From assembly GCA_027563935.2 (NCBI GenBank), contig CM050447.1, forward strand, positions 84,615,461-84,679,460: 64,000 bases of DNA, given 5' to 3'. The notes under the pieces are model-generated. The model searched no databases, was not told the DNA's origin, and saw nothing but the letters and a program-made list of their open reading frames with translations. This document shows, piece after piece, positions 49,401 through 60,490 of the stretch. Numbering within the stretch: the first letter of the stretch is position 1; every line of letters starts with the position of its first letter. This stretch comes from Costus lasius (Eukaryota > Streptophyta > Magnoliopsida > Zingiberales > Costaceae). The position numbers and the translations under genes are program-made.

Positions 49401-49620
49401 TGAATGTTTAGCCTAACAGCTCATTCACCCAACTCGTCCAGTTAATTCACACATAGTCATGGACAATGAATACTCGACGCGTGTTGTCAATGATATTGTT
49501 TGGGAGGTGCGTACGTCGATACTTTGTATCGGGGCGTAGTTCCTCAACGTTGTTACAATACAACTCAGATTTTTTCTCTATGGCCTATGCCTAAAGAGAT
49601 GAGTATTGAACAAGTTCTGA
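49401..49620. other. unique core segment of the inverted-repeat element
   Basis: A short stretch between the 158 bp repeats and the right arm; nothing recognisable in it. Confidence 0.4.
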
Positions 49621-50514
49621 TATCCACAAGCCCTCGAAAGGTCGGGTATCTTCTCAAATCAAATATCCAACATGCTGCAAGGCCAGATATTTTTCTCAAA
49701 TCATATATCCAACATGCCGGAAGGCCGAATACTTTTCAAATTAAATATCCAAGATGCCGCAATGCCAGATAATTTTCAAATCAAATATCCAATACGTCGC
49801 AAGGCTGGATACTTTTCAAATCAAATATCCAACACGCCGCAAGGCCAGATATTTTTCAAATTTAAATATCCAACACGCCGCAAGGCCGGATATTTTCCCA
49901 AATTTAAATATCCAACATGCCGTAAGGCTGGATATTTTCTCAAATCAAATATCCAACACATCGCAAGGCCGGATATTTTTCAAATCAAATATCCAATATG
50001 CCGCAAGGTCAGATATTTTTCAAATTAAATATCCAATATGCCGCAAGGCTGGATATTTTTGAAATCAAATATCCAAAATGCCGCAAGGCCGGGCATTTTT
50101 CAAATCAAATATTCAACACGCCACAAGGCCGGATATTTTTCAAATAGAATATCCAACATACAGTAAAGCCGGATATCTTTACCCAACAAGCCGTTGATGC
50201 TGGGTAATTTATTAATTCAAATATCCAATACGCCGCAAGGCCAGATATCTTTATCCAATAAGCCATTGAGGCCAGTTAATTTCTTAAATCGGATATCCAA
50301 CATGCCACAAGGTTGGATATCTTTACCCAACAAGTTGTTGAGGCTGGGTAATTTCTCAAATCGAATATCCAACAAACCATCATGACCAGATATCTTTACC
50401 CAACAAGCCGTTGAGGCTAGGTATTTCTCAAAGTGAACATCTGATGAGTCATTGAGACCGGATCCATTCTAAATCCAAAATATCCAACAAGCCATTTCAA
50501 GGCCGAGTATTTGG
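49621..50514 (+). repeat. right arm: 13 units of 41 bp, then about four compound 72 bp units
   Basis: From 49621 to 50149, thirteen units read TATCCAACATGCCGCAAGGC then CGGATATTTTTCAAATCAAA. From 50150, four units add TTTACCCAACAAGCCGTTGAGGCTGGGTAATT between the two halves. The outer end (about 50440-50514) matches the left arm end in reverse. Open frames of 60-118 codons here are by-products of the repeat. Confidence 0.85.
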
Positions 50515-50662
50515 TGTCACAATTTTGAACCTCAAAGTCAGCCTCTCTTAGCAGCTTTGATTTCCTTTTATACAAATCCCTAAATGGATACATGTTTAAT
50601 ACAAAAGAATATATTTACATCTAATTACAACCTAACTAACATTTTCATATCTACCACTAATA
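50515..50662 (-). repeat. short 3' LTR of an Ale/Retrofit-type copia
   Basis: On the minus strand GAGGGGGGA (purine-rich tract, about 50663-50671) is followed by TATTAGTGGTAG and a TATA-like TATAAAAGG, ending TTGTGACA at 50515. The size (about 148 bp) fits the short LTRs of Ale-type elements. The TG start seems mutated to TA. Confidence 0.6.
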
Positions 50663-50669
50663 TCCCCCC

Positions 50670-53452
50670 TCAAATTGATGCGACATCATTAGTAAGCATC
50701 AATTTGGTAACTAAAAATTGATGATGAGGCTTGGAGAGAGCTTTAGTAAAAATATCAGCAATTTGAAGTTCTATGGTAATATGTGGAAGAGTAAGCAGAT
50801 GAGAATCATAAGCTTCACGAATGTAGCGGCAATCAACTTCAATGTGTTTTGTACGCTCATGATACACGGGATTCACAGCAATCTGGATGACACTAGTATT
50901 ATCAGCGTGAAAGGAGGTAGGCTCAAGTTGAGGAAATCCAAGCTCCCCTAACAATCCTCGTAGCCAAATGATTTCAGAACAAGCGAAAGACATAGCTCGA
51001 TATTCAGACTCGGTAGAAGACTTTAACACTTGATGACACCAAAATATATAGTATATTTTGTATCATTTTATATATCTTTTCATGCTAAATTGAAGATCTT
51101 TTGCTTATTTTTATGCTAAATTTATCAAATATTGCAAAATGTACTTCTATTTTGGTTTTTCATGATTTTCAAGTAAAAAGGCACTTTTTTGAGGCGTTTT
51201 CGAGAAAAATCAAAGACATAGAAAAGTTACCATCATCAAGAGGAGATCACTTGACAAATTTCACGCAAATCAGAGCAACCAACCAAAATATGGTAGTGTC
51301 GTATTCTATATTACGGTATCGTATTTTCGTACGATACCGTAATATCAGAGCACTGTCGTAAATTGGTGGAATTGCCGACCCAAAGGTTTAATGAAAAATA
51401 TGGCACTGCCATAAAACTTAACACTGCCGTATTTTGAAGCGCATTCAGAACAGAGATAATTCCTGATTTTACGGCACTACCATAAACTTTGACACGGGCC
51501 ATATTTTCGAGACGATTTCGACCAGAGAGTTCAGCCGATTTTATGGCAGTGCCGTGAACCATTATACGGTGTCGTATTTGCCAGACAATTCAGATCAGAG
51601 AACACGAGCGATTTTACGTCACTACCGTGAAATATTACACCACCGTATTTTCATTTTTGAACGTGACTCCACAGTCAATTTTGAAGCCCGATTTATGCGG
51701 AGAAGATTGCAGACGATCCAGACCTTTAAATTTGATGACGTAAGAAGAAGAAGGGAGCTTTCGACGAGAGGATCAGGAAGACACCAAAAGCCCCAATTTT
51801 CATTAACTGTAGAGGGAGAAATTGAGTTACACGCCGCCGCCTAGGGTTCCGTCGCCACGACAAATCCAAAGCATCTCCGGCCGTGAAATTCATACTAAAG
51901 CTTCACCTAGAGGAGGAGACAACGTACTAGAAGTTTCAGAATGAAAGGAGACCAATTGGAGGAGAAATCAAAGAAGAAGGAGGCGTCGCTACTATTCATC
52001 GCCCTCCTTTGCAAAATACGGCTATAATTTGCATTATAGCCGTGGCGTATTTTCCTAAAACTTCTTTTCCTTTGATTTTTGATCTTCTGAAACCATGGAA
52101 TATTGTATTTTCTTCACTATGCTAGCTTAAGTACTCTTTGGGACATGGGGGAGTAATTCCCTTTGATTTTCTTAATGACTAGATACTTTTTGCTTTCATC
52201 ATGATTATTCTACTTTGATAATTTTACCTATGCGATTATTGCTCTAAGATTCTCCTTAGTTTACTTTTTGTCATCATGATTTAGAGTTTTCGCAATAAGG
52301 ACCAAAAGGTGATTTGCTTGAGAACTTAGAACCCTAAAATTGACTAATAGGAACTTACCGTAAGAAATTAGGTTAAGTTCTTATTTCTACTCGATCTTGC
52401 TTCTTACTTTTCCAAGAAATAAGGGAATCACTAAGAAACATACACCAACTTGTAACAGAACATCGTGTGTTAGAACAACTAGCCCAATCAGCGTCACTAT
52501 AGGTGATTAAGCGAAGCGAAGAGTTAGTTGGAAAGTGAAGGCCTGTGGTAGAAGTGCCTTTTAAGTAGCGCAAAATACGACAAACCGCAGCAAAATGGAT
52601 ATGTGTTGGGGCCTACATAAATTGGCTCACTTGTTGAACAGCAAAAGAAATATCTGGCCATGTAATTGTAAGATAATTTAGGCTGCCCACAAGTTGTCGA
52701 TACAAAGAAGGATCAGAAAGAAATATCCCATCATTCTGACAATATTTAACATTCACCTCTAAGGGAGTATCCATTGACCGACCCTCTGGAAGACTAGCAA
52801 GAGTGAGTAAGTCCTTAATATATTTATGTTGATGTAGAAAAAGACCATTTGAGGTATGAAAAACTTCGAGACCTAAGAAATAGTGCAGAGATCCCAAATC
52901 CTTCATATGAAAACATTGCTGAAGATGATCTTGAAGTTTTGATATCAAGGATAAGTCAGATCCAGTGATAACAATGTCATCAACATATACCAGCAGAAGA
53001 ACAATACCAATAAAAGTTTTGCAAAGAAATAAGATGAATCATATTGACTTTGAGTAAATGAGAAGTCAAGAAGAGTAGATCGAAAGTTATCAAACCATGC
53101 ACGGGGCGCTTGTTTCAATCCATAGAGAGATCGTTTCAGCCTACAAACATCAGAAGAAGATGTAGAAAATAGTCTAGAGGGAGGAGTTATATATATCTCC
53201 TCCTTCAAATCACCATGTAGAAATGCATTTTTAACATCCATCTGATGTAAAGGCCATCCTTGAGATCCAGCAATAGCAAGTACAAGGTGAACAGTTGTCA
53301 TTTTAGCAACAAGGGCAAAAGTCTCCTCATAATTAATGCCATATTTCTGCCTATTATCAAGAGCCACCAAACAAGCTTTATACCGATCAAGAGAACCATC
53401 TGCCTTTAGCTTAATAGAATATATCCACTTACAGCCAATCGGTTTAACATCA
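50670..53452 (-). pseudogene. broken Ale/Retrofit-type copia RT-RNase H
   Basis: On the minus strand from 53452 down, the pieces are: IGCKWIYSIKLKADGSLDRY and the RT palm (MDVKNAFLHGDL, SLYGLKQAPRAW) to about 52945; a frameshift near the YVDD box (about 52950-52990); RT and connection (MKDLGSLHYFLGLEV) at 52613-52948; and the first half of RNase H (YSDADWAS, LISWKSKKQ) to about 52405. The second half of RNase H (STESEYRAM, HADNTSVIQIA, DIFTKALS) lies at 50670-51029. The gap holds an Athila-like LTR. Gag, protease and integrase are absent; the 5' side is cut at 53452 by another LTR. Confidence 0.85.
51031..52400 (+). repeat. Athila-like LTR, copy A3, 3'-truncated
   Basis: It starts TGATGACACCAAAATATATAG like A2, which it closely follows, including the dyad array (51287-51655). 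It ends near 52400 within sequence that corresponds to about 23500 in A2. The last third, with the GCACGAAAGTGA motifs and CACAACA end, is missing. It splits the copia RNase H between SWKSKKQ and the serine-rich segment after it. The right limit is approximate. Confidence 0.8.
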
Positions 53453-54838
53453 TGATGACATGCATTGATATAGTTTTTTTAGCATACTTTTACCATCAAT
53501 TATCTCTCTTTTCTATCATGTTTTTACTCATTTTAGCTTAAATCCTTTTATTTGTTCAGAATCTTCACCTCTCTTCACTTTTGTCATATTTTAGGTGAGA
53601 ATGACCAAATTTTGATGGATTTTGAAAGATCCGAGTGCACGAATAGATTCCAGACGCCGAGACGAAGTCACTTGCCAAATTTCATGAGAATCGGAGCAAT
53701 TTTGAAAAATACACCCCGCTCGTGAAAATAATTACGGCCATAATTTCTGTGGTGCTTTTTGACGTTTTTCACAGAGAGTTTTACGGCCTGCCCGTGAAAA
53801 TTTTCATGGCTGTAATTCCTGCCCGTGAAAATTTTCACAGCCGTATTTTTAAGCCAGAATTGAACAGAAGAAAATATGGCCGCCCGTGAAAATTTTTATG
53901 GCCGTAATTTTGTCCGCTAGTTTCGGTTTTGACTCCGTTTCTCATCCAATTCGACCCATTTTTGAGCCAAATTTTGGGGGAAACCTAATAAAAGGATGGG
54001 GAACTATTTAAGGGAGCTTTGGGTCGAGTTTGAGAACTTTTTTGGTGAATTTTAAGGCAAGAACCAAGGAGGAGGCGAGATCTAGGGCACCGGGCAGCGA
54101 CCAACGAAAAGACTTCGATTCCAAGGATTATTGGCGACGATATTCATCAGGAAACATTAATCCTTGTCTTCCTTTGTCTTTTTCATTTTTTTAGCCGATT
54201 GTAATCATGAACATGGAATTCTTCAACGTGAACATGTGTAGCATGTCAGCGTAAACTCCTATTCAGGATTAAGGGCGTAGCCCTCTTTGTTCTCATGACT
54301 TGATTGCATTATACATCTTATGAAGTTATTTATTCTTGTTAGATTCAATTATTGTTGCATTAATCACATGATAATTACTAGCCATGATTCTCATGTTTTA
54401 GACGTTTCAAGAAGTACTGAGAAGTGAATTGAGATGTCGGATCTACAATATTTGGACAAGTCGAATTGAACACGAGAGTAGTTCGAATTGACTTGAGAGA
54501 TCTAAGATTTATCAAAAACTCATTGGGTTTATCTTGAGTTAATAACCACGAGAGTAGGGGATTAAGTCAGATAAACATCAGATTGTACTACTGAGAAGGG
54601 GCAATCTGTACATGCGGATAAATCTCCTTCAACATAGTAAATCCTTCCTAAGATTTCTTTAATTTTAATAAGTCATGAAGCATAGAGTGGTGAACTCGAA
54701 ATCCTGAACTTTCCATAAATTGATTACAAACCCCAGATTGCTTTTTGTCGCTTTTGTCCAGTAGTGATAAATTTCAATTTTCTCTCAGATTTGTCTAGCT
54801 AACGATTTTTAGTAAGAATCAGTACTTGGCCATTGGTC
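53453..54838 (+). repeat. Athila-like LTR, variant C, truncated by an Angela-like insertion
   Basis: It starts TGATGACATGCATTGATATAG. At the position of the dyad array it has TTTTACGGCCTGCCCGTGAAAA and relatives (53711-53922), with CCCGTGAAAATTTTCACGG in place of the GCCGTAAA words. CACGAGAGTAG motifs occur near 54464 and 54546. It lacks the CACAACA end, because the Angela-like LTR begins at 54839. Confidence 0.75.
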
Positions 54839-56516
54839 TATTGGGGTATGCCCTTAAGCCTAATGTTTGAGGCCTTGGGATTGTAACAGTATCGTGTAAT
54901 AAACTGTTATGTTTATAAAGGCATGGTTATTATTCAGTTAGCTACATTGTCTGCTGCAATATATGTTCTTCTGAATAATGTCTCAAAGCTGTTCAGCTGG
55001 GCTGACATGCAGTTAAGTCCTTAGTCGATGTATCTTGGTGAACATGAGACAGCCTTGATATGGTTAAGACTAATATGTGTTCTAATCTTATAGGATGCTT
55101 CGAGCATGGAATAAGATGTAGACTCATGGGTACATTGGATGTGCTGGACAGACCCTACTAGGATATTCAATTGCTTGTCACAATGTGAATATTCCTTGTA
55201 TATGACAAGTGGCACATTTCCTCTGAGTTGAGATCACTTGTGTTTTCTAAATGATGATTGTCATTGTTTTGAGGTAGTTCAATGTCATTTGAAACATAAT
55301 GATTATAGACTATCTTGGATAATGAGCTTGAGTCAGGTTAGGGCACTAGTGATAGACATAGGATTGCCGTCTCCTTGTTTAAGGAGTGTGATGTTCTAAA
55401 GGGGCCCCCTGGATGAGATGATTGAGAAAGAGTATGGCCATACCCAGATGACAGTGTTCATCTGATCTAATCATGCTCATCATATTGGAATTACAAGCTT
55501 GACATGCTTGTCCAATAAGAACAATCCAGTGGCAAAGGAAGTATGCATGCCTTGTGAGTTGATTCACACTTGTGTTGTTTTTGGGTGTAGTCTTGGAAGA
55601 CTTATTTCTTTTATATCGGGAGACGGTGATGTGTTGCTAGATACCCCTCACTGATCGTGATAACGTGAGTTATCGTTACCGACATTTAAAGGAAACCCTC
55701 AGGGTCGCACAATTTGATGATATGGCTTACTTAAGTCAGATCGAGTGGACTGAATTGGTTAGGTTCAGTTTAAAAGGTTTTTATCTCTGATTGTAAGTGA
55801 GATCTAGTCTGATCATGTTTGATTGATTAGGGCTTGAGATCGGTAAGCTTCGATCGAGAGAATGGATGCTAGATTGGTCAGATCAGAAGCATCAAGAGAT
55901 GAACGGTTAGATCTGGAGCCTTAGGGTTTATTTGAGATCTAGACTTGATTGCTTGGCTTGATTGGTTCTTAAACCGAACCAAAATTGAACCGGCTCATGA
56001 AATGAGCGCATGGTTCAAGGTGTGGCGACATGTTCACTTGGCGTGAACGTTGGGGCGATGCGTGGTTGCTATTTTTAGTAACCATGATCTCCACTTGGAG
56101 ATGGTTCACGACCGAATAGAGTGCTCTCTATTCTCGCCACTCGGGATTATTCCTCTTAACGTTTTTCGTGTGTGGCGACGCTTTGACGTTGAGGAGGATT
56201 CTGCCAAGAGAAGAAATCATCATCTCCTTTCCTTTCCATTCGGCAAGACAACCTTGGAACCTTGCTAGCACAAGGAGCACCAAGGAAGAAGCACATTGTT
56301 CATCTTGTGTGCGAGACTTTGGAGAAGAGGCGCTTGCAACTTTTGCTTCCAAGGCGCCATCTTGAAATGGCTATGGTATGAATTCGTTTCTTCTATTCAA
56401 TCATACTAAAGTTGATTATATGACATATAAAGATCTATTAGAAGCCCTAGATTCCGCTAGAGACATTGTTGCGCCACCTATTAGGGTTTCGACCCCCTTG
56501 TCTAGGGGTCCCTTCA
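54839..56516 (+). repeat. 5' LTR of Angela-like copy 3
   Basis: It runs 1678 bp from TATTGGGGTATGCCC (TG start mutated to TA) to ...GGGTCCCTTCA. A TATA-like TTTATAT and the GATAAC...GTTATC dyad (here with GTGA in the loop) recur around 55607-55680. It is followed by a primer-binding site TGGTATCAGAGC at 56519-56530. Confidence 0.9.
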
Positions 56517-56969
56517 ATTGGTATCAGAGCTGAGTTTTATATGATCATATGATTGCTGTGTGATCCATGTATTCATTTGTATGCTTAGATCTTCACCATG
56601 CGAAAACTTACATGTTAAGTTTGCATATCCGAAACTATATGTATGTTTCCTTGGCGCATGTTGTTGGCGCATGATGTTATGTTTTAAAAACCATTTCACT
56701 TGCGCGACATTATTAGATCTAAGGCCTTGCAGTAAACCCTTAGACGAGTTATTAGGGTTGAAGTCACCCCCTAGGTTGGATCCAAAAGTCTGATCAGACC
56801 ATCTGACAGCCTTGATGGGTTGACCAGGTAGCACCTGTGCGCAAGCACGTGGTGGCTACAGGTCGGCTGCAGACAGGCGTGTAGCGATGTCTGATTGAGG
56901 CAACCCATGAACGCACATGAGTTAGGCCTGGGGTCACACCCGCTTGCCAGACCTCATTGTGGTTGTTCA
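56517..56969 (+). other. leader fragment of Angela-like copy 3
   Basis: Primer-binding site and the first 450 bp of leader match 58660-59127 of copy 4 (for example GGGTCACACCCGCTTGCCAGACCTCA). It stops at GTTGTTCA, where the LTR of copy 4 starts; the rest of copy 3 should lie beyond the window. Confidence 0.88.
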
Positions 56970-58659
56970 TGTTGGGGTATGCCCTTAAGGCTAATGTTTG
57001 AGGCCTGTGGGAATGTATCTGTATCATGTAATAAACTGTTATGTTTATAAAGGCATGGTTGTTATTCAGTTAGCTACATTGTCTGCTGCAATATATGTTC
57101 TTCTGAATAATGTCTCAAAGCTGTTCAGCTAGGCTGACATGCAGTTAAGTCCTTAGTCGATGTATCTTGGTGAACATGAGACAGCCTTGATATGGTTAAG
57201 ACTAATATGTGTTCTAATCTTATAGGATGCTTCGAGCATGGAATAAGATGTAGACTCATGGGTACATTGGATGTACTGGACAGACCCTACTAGGATGTTC
57301 AATTGTTTGTCACAATGTGAATATTCCTTGTATATGACAAGTGGCACATTTCCTCTGACTTGAGATCACTTGTGTTTTCTAAATGATGATTGTCATTATT
57401 TTGAGGTAGTTCAATATCATTTGAAACATAATGATTATAGACTAACTTGGATGATGAGCTTGAGTCAGGTTAGGGCACTAGTGATAGACATAGGATTGTC
57501 GTCTCCTTGTTTAAGGAGTGTGATGTTCTAAAGGGGCCCCCTGGATGAGATGATTGAGAAAAGAGTATGGCCATACCCAGGTGACTATGTTCATCTGATC
57601 TAATCATGCTCATCATATTGGAACTACAAGCTTGACACGCTTGTCCAATAAGAACATCCAGTGGCAAAGGAAATATGCATGCCTTGTGATTTGATTCACA
57701 CTTGTGCTGTGGTATGGGTGTAGTCTTGGAAGACTCTTTCCTTTATATCGGGAGACAGTGATGTGTTGCTAGATACCCCTCACTGATCGTGATAATGTAA
57801 GTTATCGTTACCGACATTTAAAGGAAACCCTCAGGGTCGCACAATTTGATGATATGGCTTACTTAAGTCAGATCGTGTGGACTGAATTGTTTGAGTTCAG
57901 TTTGAAGGGATTTAATCTCTGATTGTAAGTGAGATCTGGTCTGATCATGTTTGATTGATTAGGGCTTCAGATCGGTAAGCTTCGATTGAGAGATTGGATG
58001 CTAGATCGGTCAGATCAGAAGCATTAAGAGATCAACGGTCAGATCAAGAACCTTGTGGTTTAATTATGATTTGGACTAGTTGCTTGGCTTATTTGGTTTG
58101 TGAACCGAACCAAAGTGAACCAGCTCAAATGAGCGCATGGTTCAAAAGGGTGAAGAGAGATTTGCGACTTGGTGTGCGCATGTGAACGTTGAGAGGTGGT
58201 TTGCTATTTTTAGATAGCAACTCCCTAAACGTGACCACGCTCCACGCTTCTCTTCTTGACGCCTCTTCTCGCCTCGCCTCTCCACTAGTCGAAACAAGTT
58301 TTCTCTTGTGTGGTGAAGAAGGTGGACGAAGAAGGAAAAGAAAATTTTCCAAGAAGTTTTCATCCCTTTCCATTCGATCAAGGACACTTTGGAGCCTTGC
58401 TAGCACAAGGAGCGACAAAGAGTTTGCCATCATCCTCTTGTGTGCGAATCCCTTTGGAGAAGAAGCAATTGACTCTTTGCTTCCAAGGCAACATCTAGGC
58501 TATGGCGATGGTATGATCGTTTTCATTAATCTTTATTAGCCTTTTATCGAGTTGATCATTTAACATGCAAGTTGATCCTATAACCCTAATTTCCGCAAGA
58601 CAAAGTTTTATATGCGCCATCACTTTAGGGTTATGCTCCCCCTTGAAGGGGACTCTTCA
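56970..58659 (+). repeat. 5' LTR of Angela-like copy 4
   Basis: It is 1690 bp from TGTTGGGGTATGCCC to ...GGACTCTTCA. The TATA-like TTTATAT is near 57742. Followed by TGGTATCAGAGC at 58662-58673 (tRNA-Met primer-binding site). Confidence 0.93.
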
Positions 58660-60490
58660 ATTGGTATCAGAGCAGGTTCTTAATGTATGTTATGTTGATT
58701 GCTTGATGCTTTACGTGATCCATAAATGTGCTAGTCAATAGATCTAATGTTTTCATGACATGCGTAACTACATACTTGTTGTAGAACATTTGTTGTATTT
58801 TGACGCATGTACATAGTATGCGCTTGTAATAGTTTTGTTTCTTTAAAACTTAAACACTTGCGCGTATATCATTAGATCAAGGCCTTACAGTAAACCCTTA
58901 GACGGGTTATTAGGGTTGAAGTCACCCCCTAGGTTGGATCCAAAAGTCTGATCAGATCATCTGACAGCCTTGATGGGTTGACCAGGTAGCACCTGTGCGA
59001 TAGCACCTGGTGGCTACAGGTCGACTGCAGACAGGCGTGTAGCGATGTCTGATTGAGACGACCCATGAACGCACCTGAGTTAGGCCCGGGGTCACACCCG
59101 CTTGCCAGACCTCAGTGTGGTTGTTCAGCCCTGGCGCATGCATGGTTGACCTTATGGTCGACTCAAGTCAGTTAGGACTTGGTGCATGCAAGGGCAGTGG
59201 ATCTGACTAGGTTGGATGAGTGGATCCCTAGTAATGGACCGTTGTAAGGTTGTAGGGCAAATAAGGAAAAAATTAAAATTGATCCCATGGGGTTTTTCAA
59301 AAATTTTAATTTTTTATGATGGATCACATGATTGCTGATTGGATGCATATGTTTGTCTATTTAGTCTTATGTGGGCTGCCCATATTAATTGTGTGCTGTG
59401 CTGGGGCCTGCGAGCCTGGATTTATTGTTGTAAATTAATTATTGTGATCTGCGCATCACATTGCTTTAATTTATAAAATGTAATTGACTTGCGTGTCAAT
59501 CTTGTCTAGATAGTTAAATTTGTAATTTAATTAGACAAGAGCACAGAGCACACTTGGCAGAGGCGCATGCAGCAGTGGCTTGACCCGGTGGGAGGTCTAG
59601 GGTTCGACCCTAGGACCAGGCGCATTTTCCTGGTGGGCGCACCAGAGCTGCAATTGGCGCTTGGGCCCTGGTATGGGCCAGATGAGCAGCAAAAGACCCA
59701 TGAAGAGCAAGTGAAGACTTAAACTAGGTTAAGGTCTTCTAGGGCTATGGGCTTTTACCACATAAGAACCATGCTTTCTTTTATTGCTTATATAAGTAGA
59801 ACAGCATGTTTTAATTTATCTTCTGCTATCACCATAGGAATTGCATGATAGTGAAGAAGATAAAAAGACCGTGAAAATCCAACGCTAAATATCAAGCTCG
59901 TAAGCCTTCTGACGCGAAACCTCACTGTTCTGATTATCGTTGGAGCCGTGTTGTACCCACTCAGTGGGCATGTCCATCTATCTTCAGACGGTGTGGGATT
60001 ACACCTGTGTGTTACAGAGTAGGGATTTATCCCTTCTCGTTGCTCAGCATAGCACATGGTGGTCCAGGGAGTAGGTCGGGTCAGCTTGACCATGTAGGCT
60101 ACATATGTGGCGCATATGGTAGCACATGGAGGCAGCCATCTGTGGGGTCAGAGACTGTGTTGTACCAACTCAGTTGGCACAGTCTGCTAGACTGCCCAGA
60201 TGAAGGGGAATCGCACGGGTTGGCGATCGGCAGGGACTGCCTACCGGAGATTAGTGCTTGTACTCTCTGTGCATCTTATCTCGCCTGAGCGGGACGCGGA
60301 GACCAAGTATGAAATCCGGATCCCATCTCACTAAAAGAGTGTCTACTCTTTCGGGCTGTTTTGTTGGATTTTTCAAGCCAGATAAAATAGTGAGAAAAAG
60401 GAATCTTTCTTAAGTCCTGATCGATTCTTATACATTGATACTGACCTTGCTGTTCTTGCATTGTTGTAGATACCTGCAGCAACGAACACC
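58660..60490 (+). other. 5' leader of Angela-like copy 4 with candidate RNA hairpins
   Basis: The leader is about 1.83 kb long, with no conserved open frame. Two palindrome-bearing segments, each preceded by TGTTGTA, stand out: CCCACTCAGTGGG (59956-59968) and CCAACTCAGTTGG (60165-60177). The second is enclosed by GACTGTG...CACAGTC (60153-60159 with 60178-60184). The region ends just before the gag ATG in AACGAACACC. Confidence 0.75.

Larger units (their letters stand above)
39536..50514. mobile_element. inverted-repeat (foldback or MULE-like) element, split by an Angela-like insertion
   Basis: The left arm (39536-39815) is the reverse complement of the right arm's outer part (about 50150-50514). 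Both start from CCAAATAC.CGGCCTTG and share GATTTAGAA.GGATCCGRTCTCAATGACTCAT. Removing the 9.1 kb Angela-like element leaves about 1.87 kb: left arm, a core with 158 bp repeats, and a longer right arm. No transposase frame is present, so it is non-autonomous. The class is uncertain; long arms with internal subrepeats occur in Mutator-like and foldback elements. The right end coincides with the LTR of a copia that inserted there, so the true outer end and any target duplication on that side are lost. Confidence 0.6.

Noticed and set aside
49500..50062. Overlapping open frames of 90-118 codons with repeated KYPTRRKAGYF-like words
   Set aside because: They are the translation of the 41 bp tandem repeat in several frames; all frames are open because of the repeat composition.
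49621..50149. Regular 41 bp units that could suggest a CRISPR array
   Set aside because: The whole unit is repeated, with no unique spacers. The units are diverged, in a plant retrotransposon setting, and inverted copies occur at 39536.
53453..54838. Variant C as part of the Angela-like copy that follows
   Set aside because: Its TGATGACATG start, dyad words and CACGAGAGTAG motifs are those of Athila-like LTRs; the Angela-like LTR starts abruptly at 54839.
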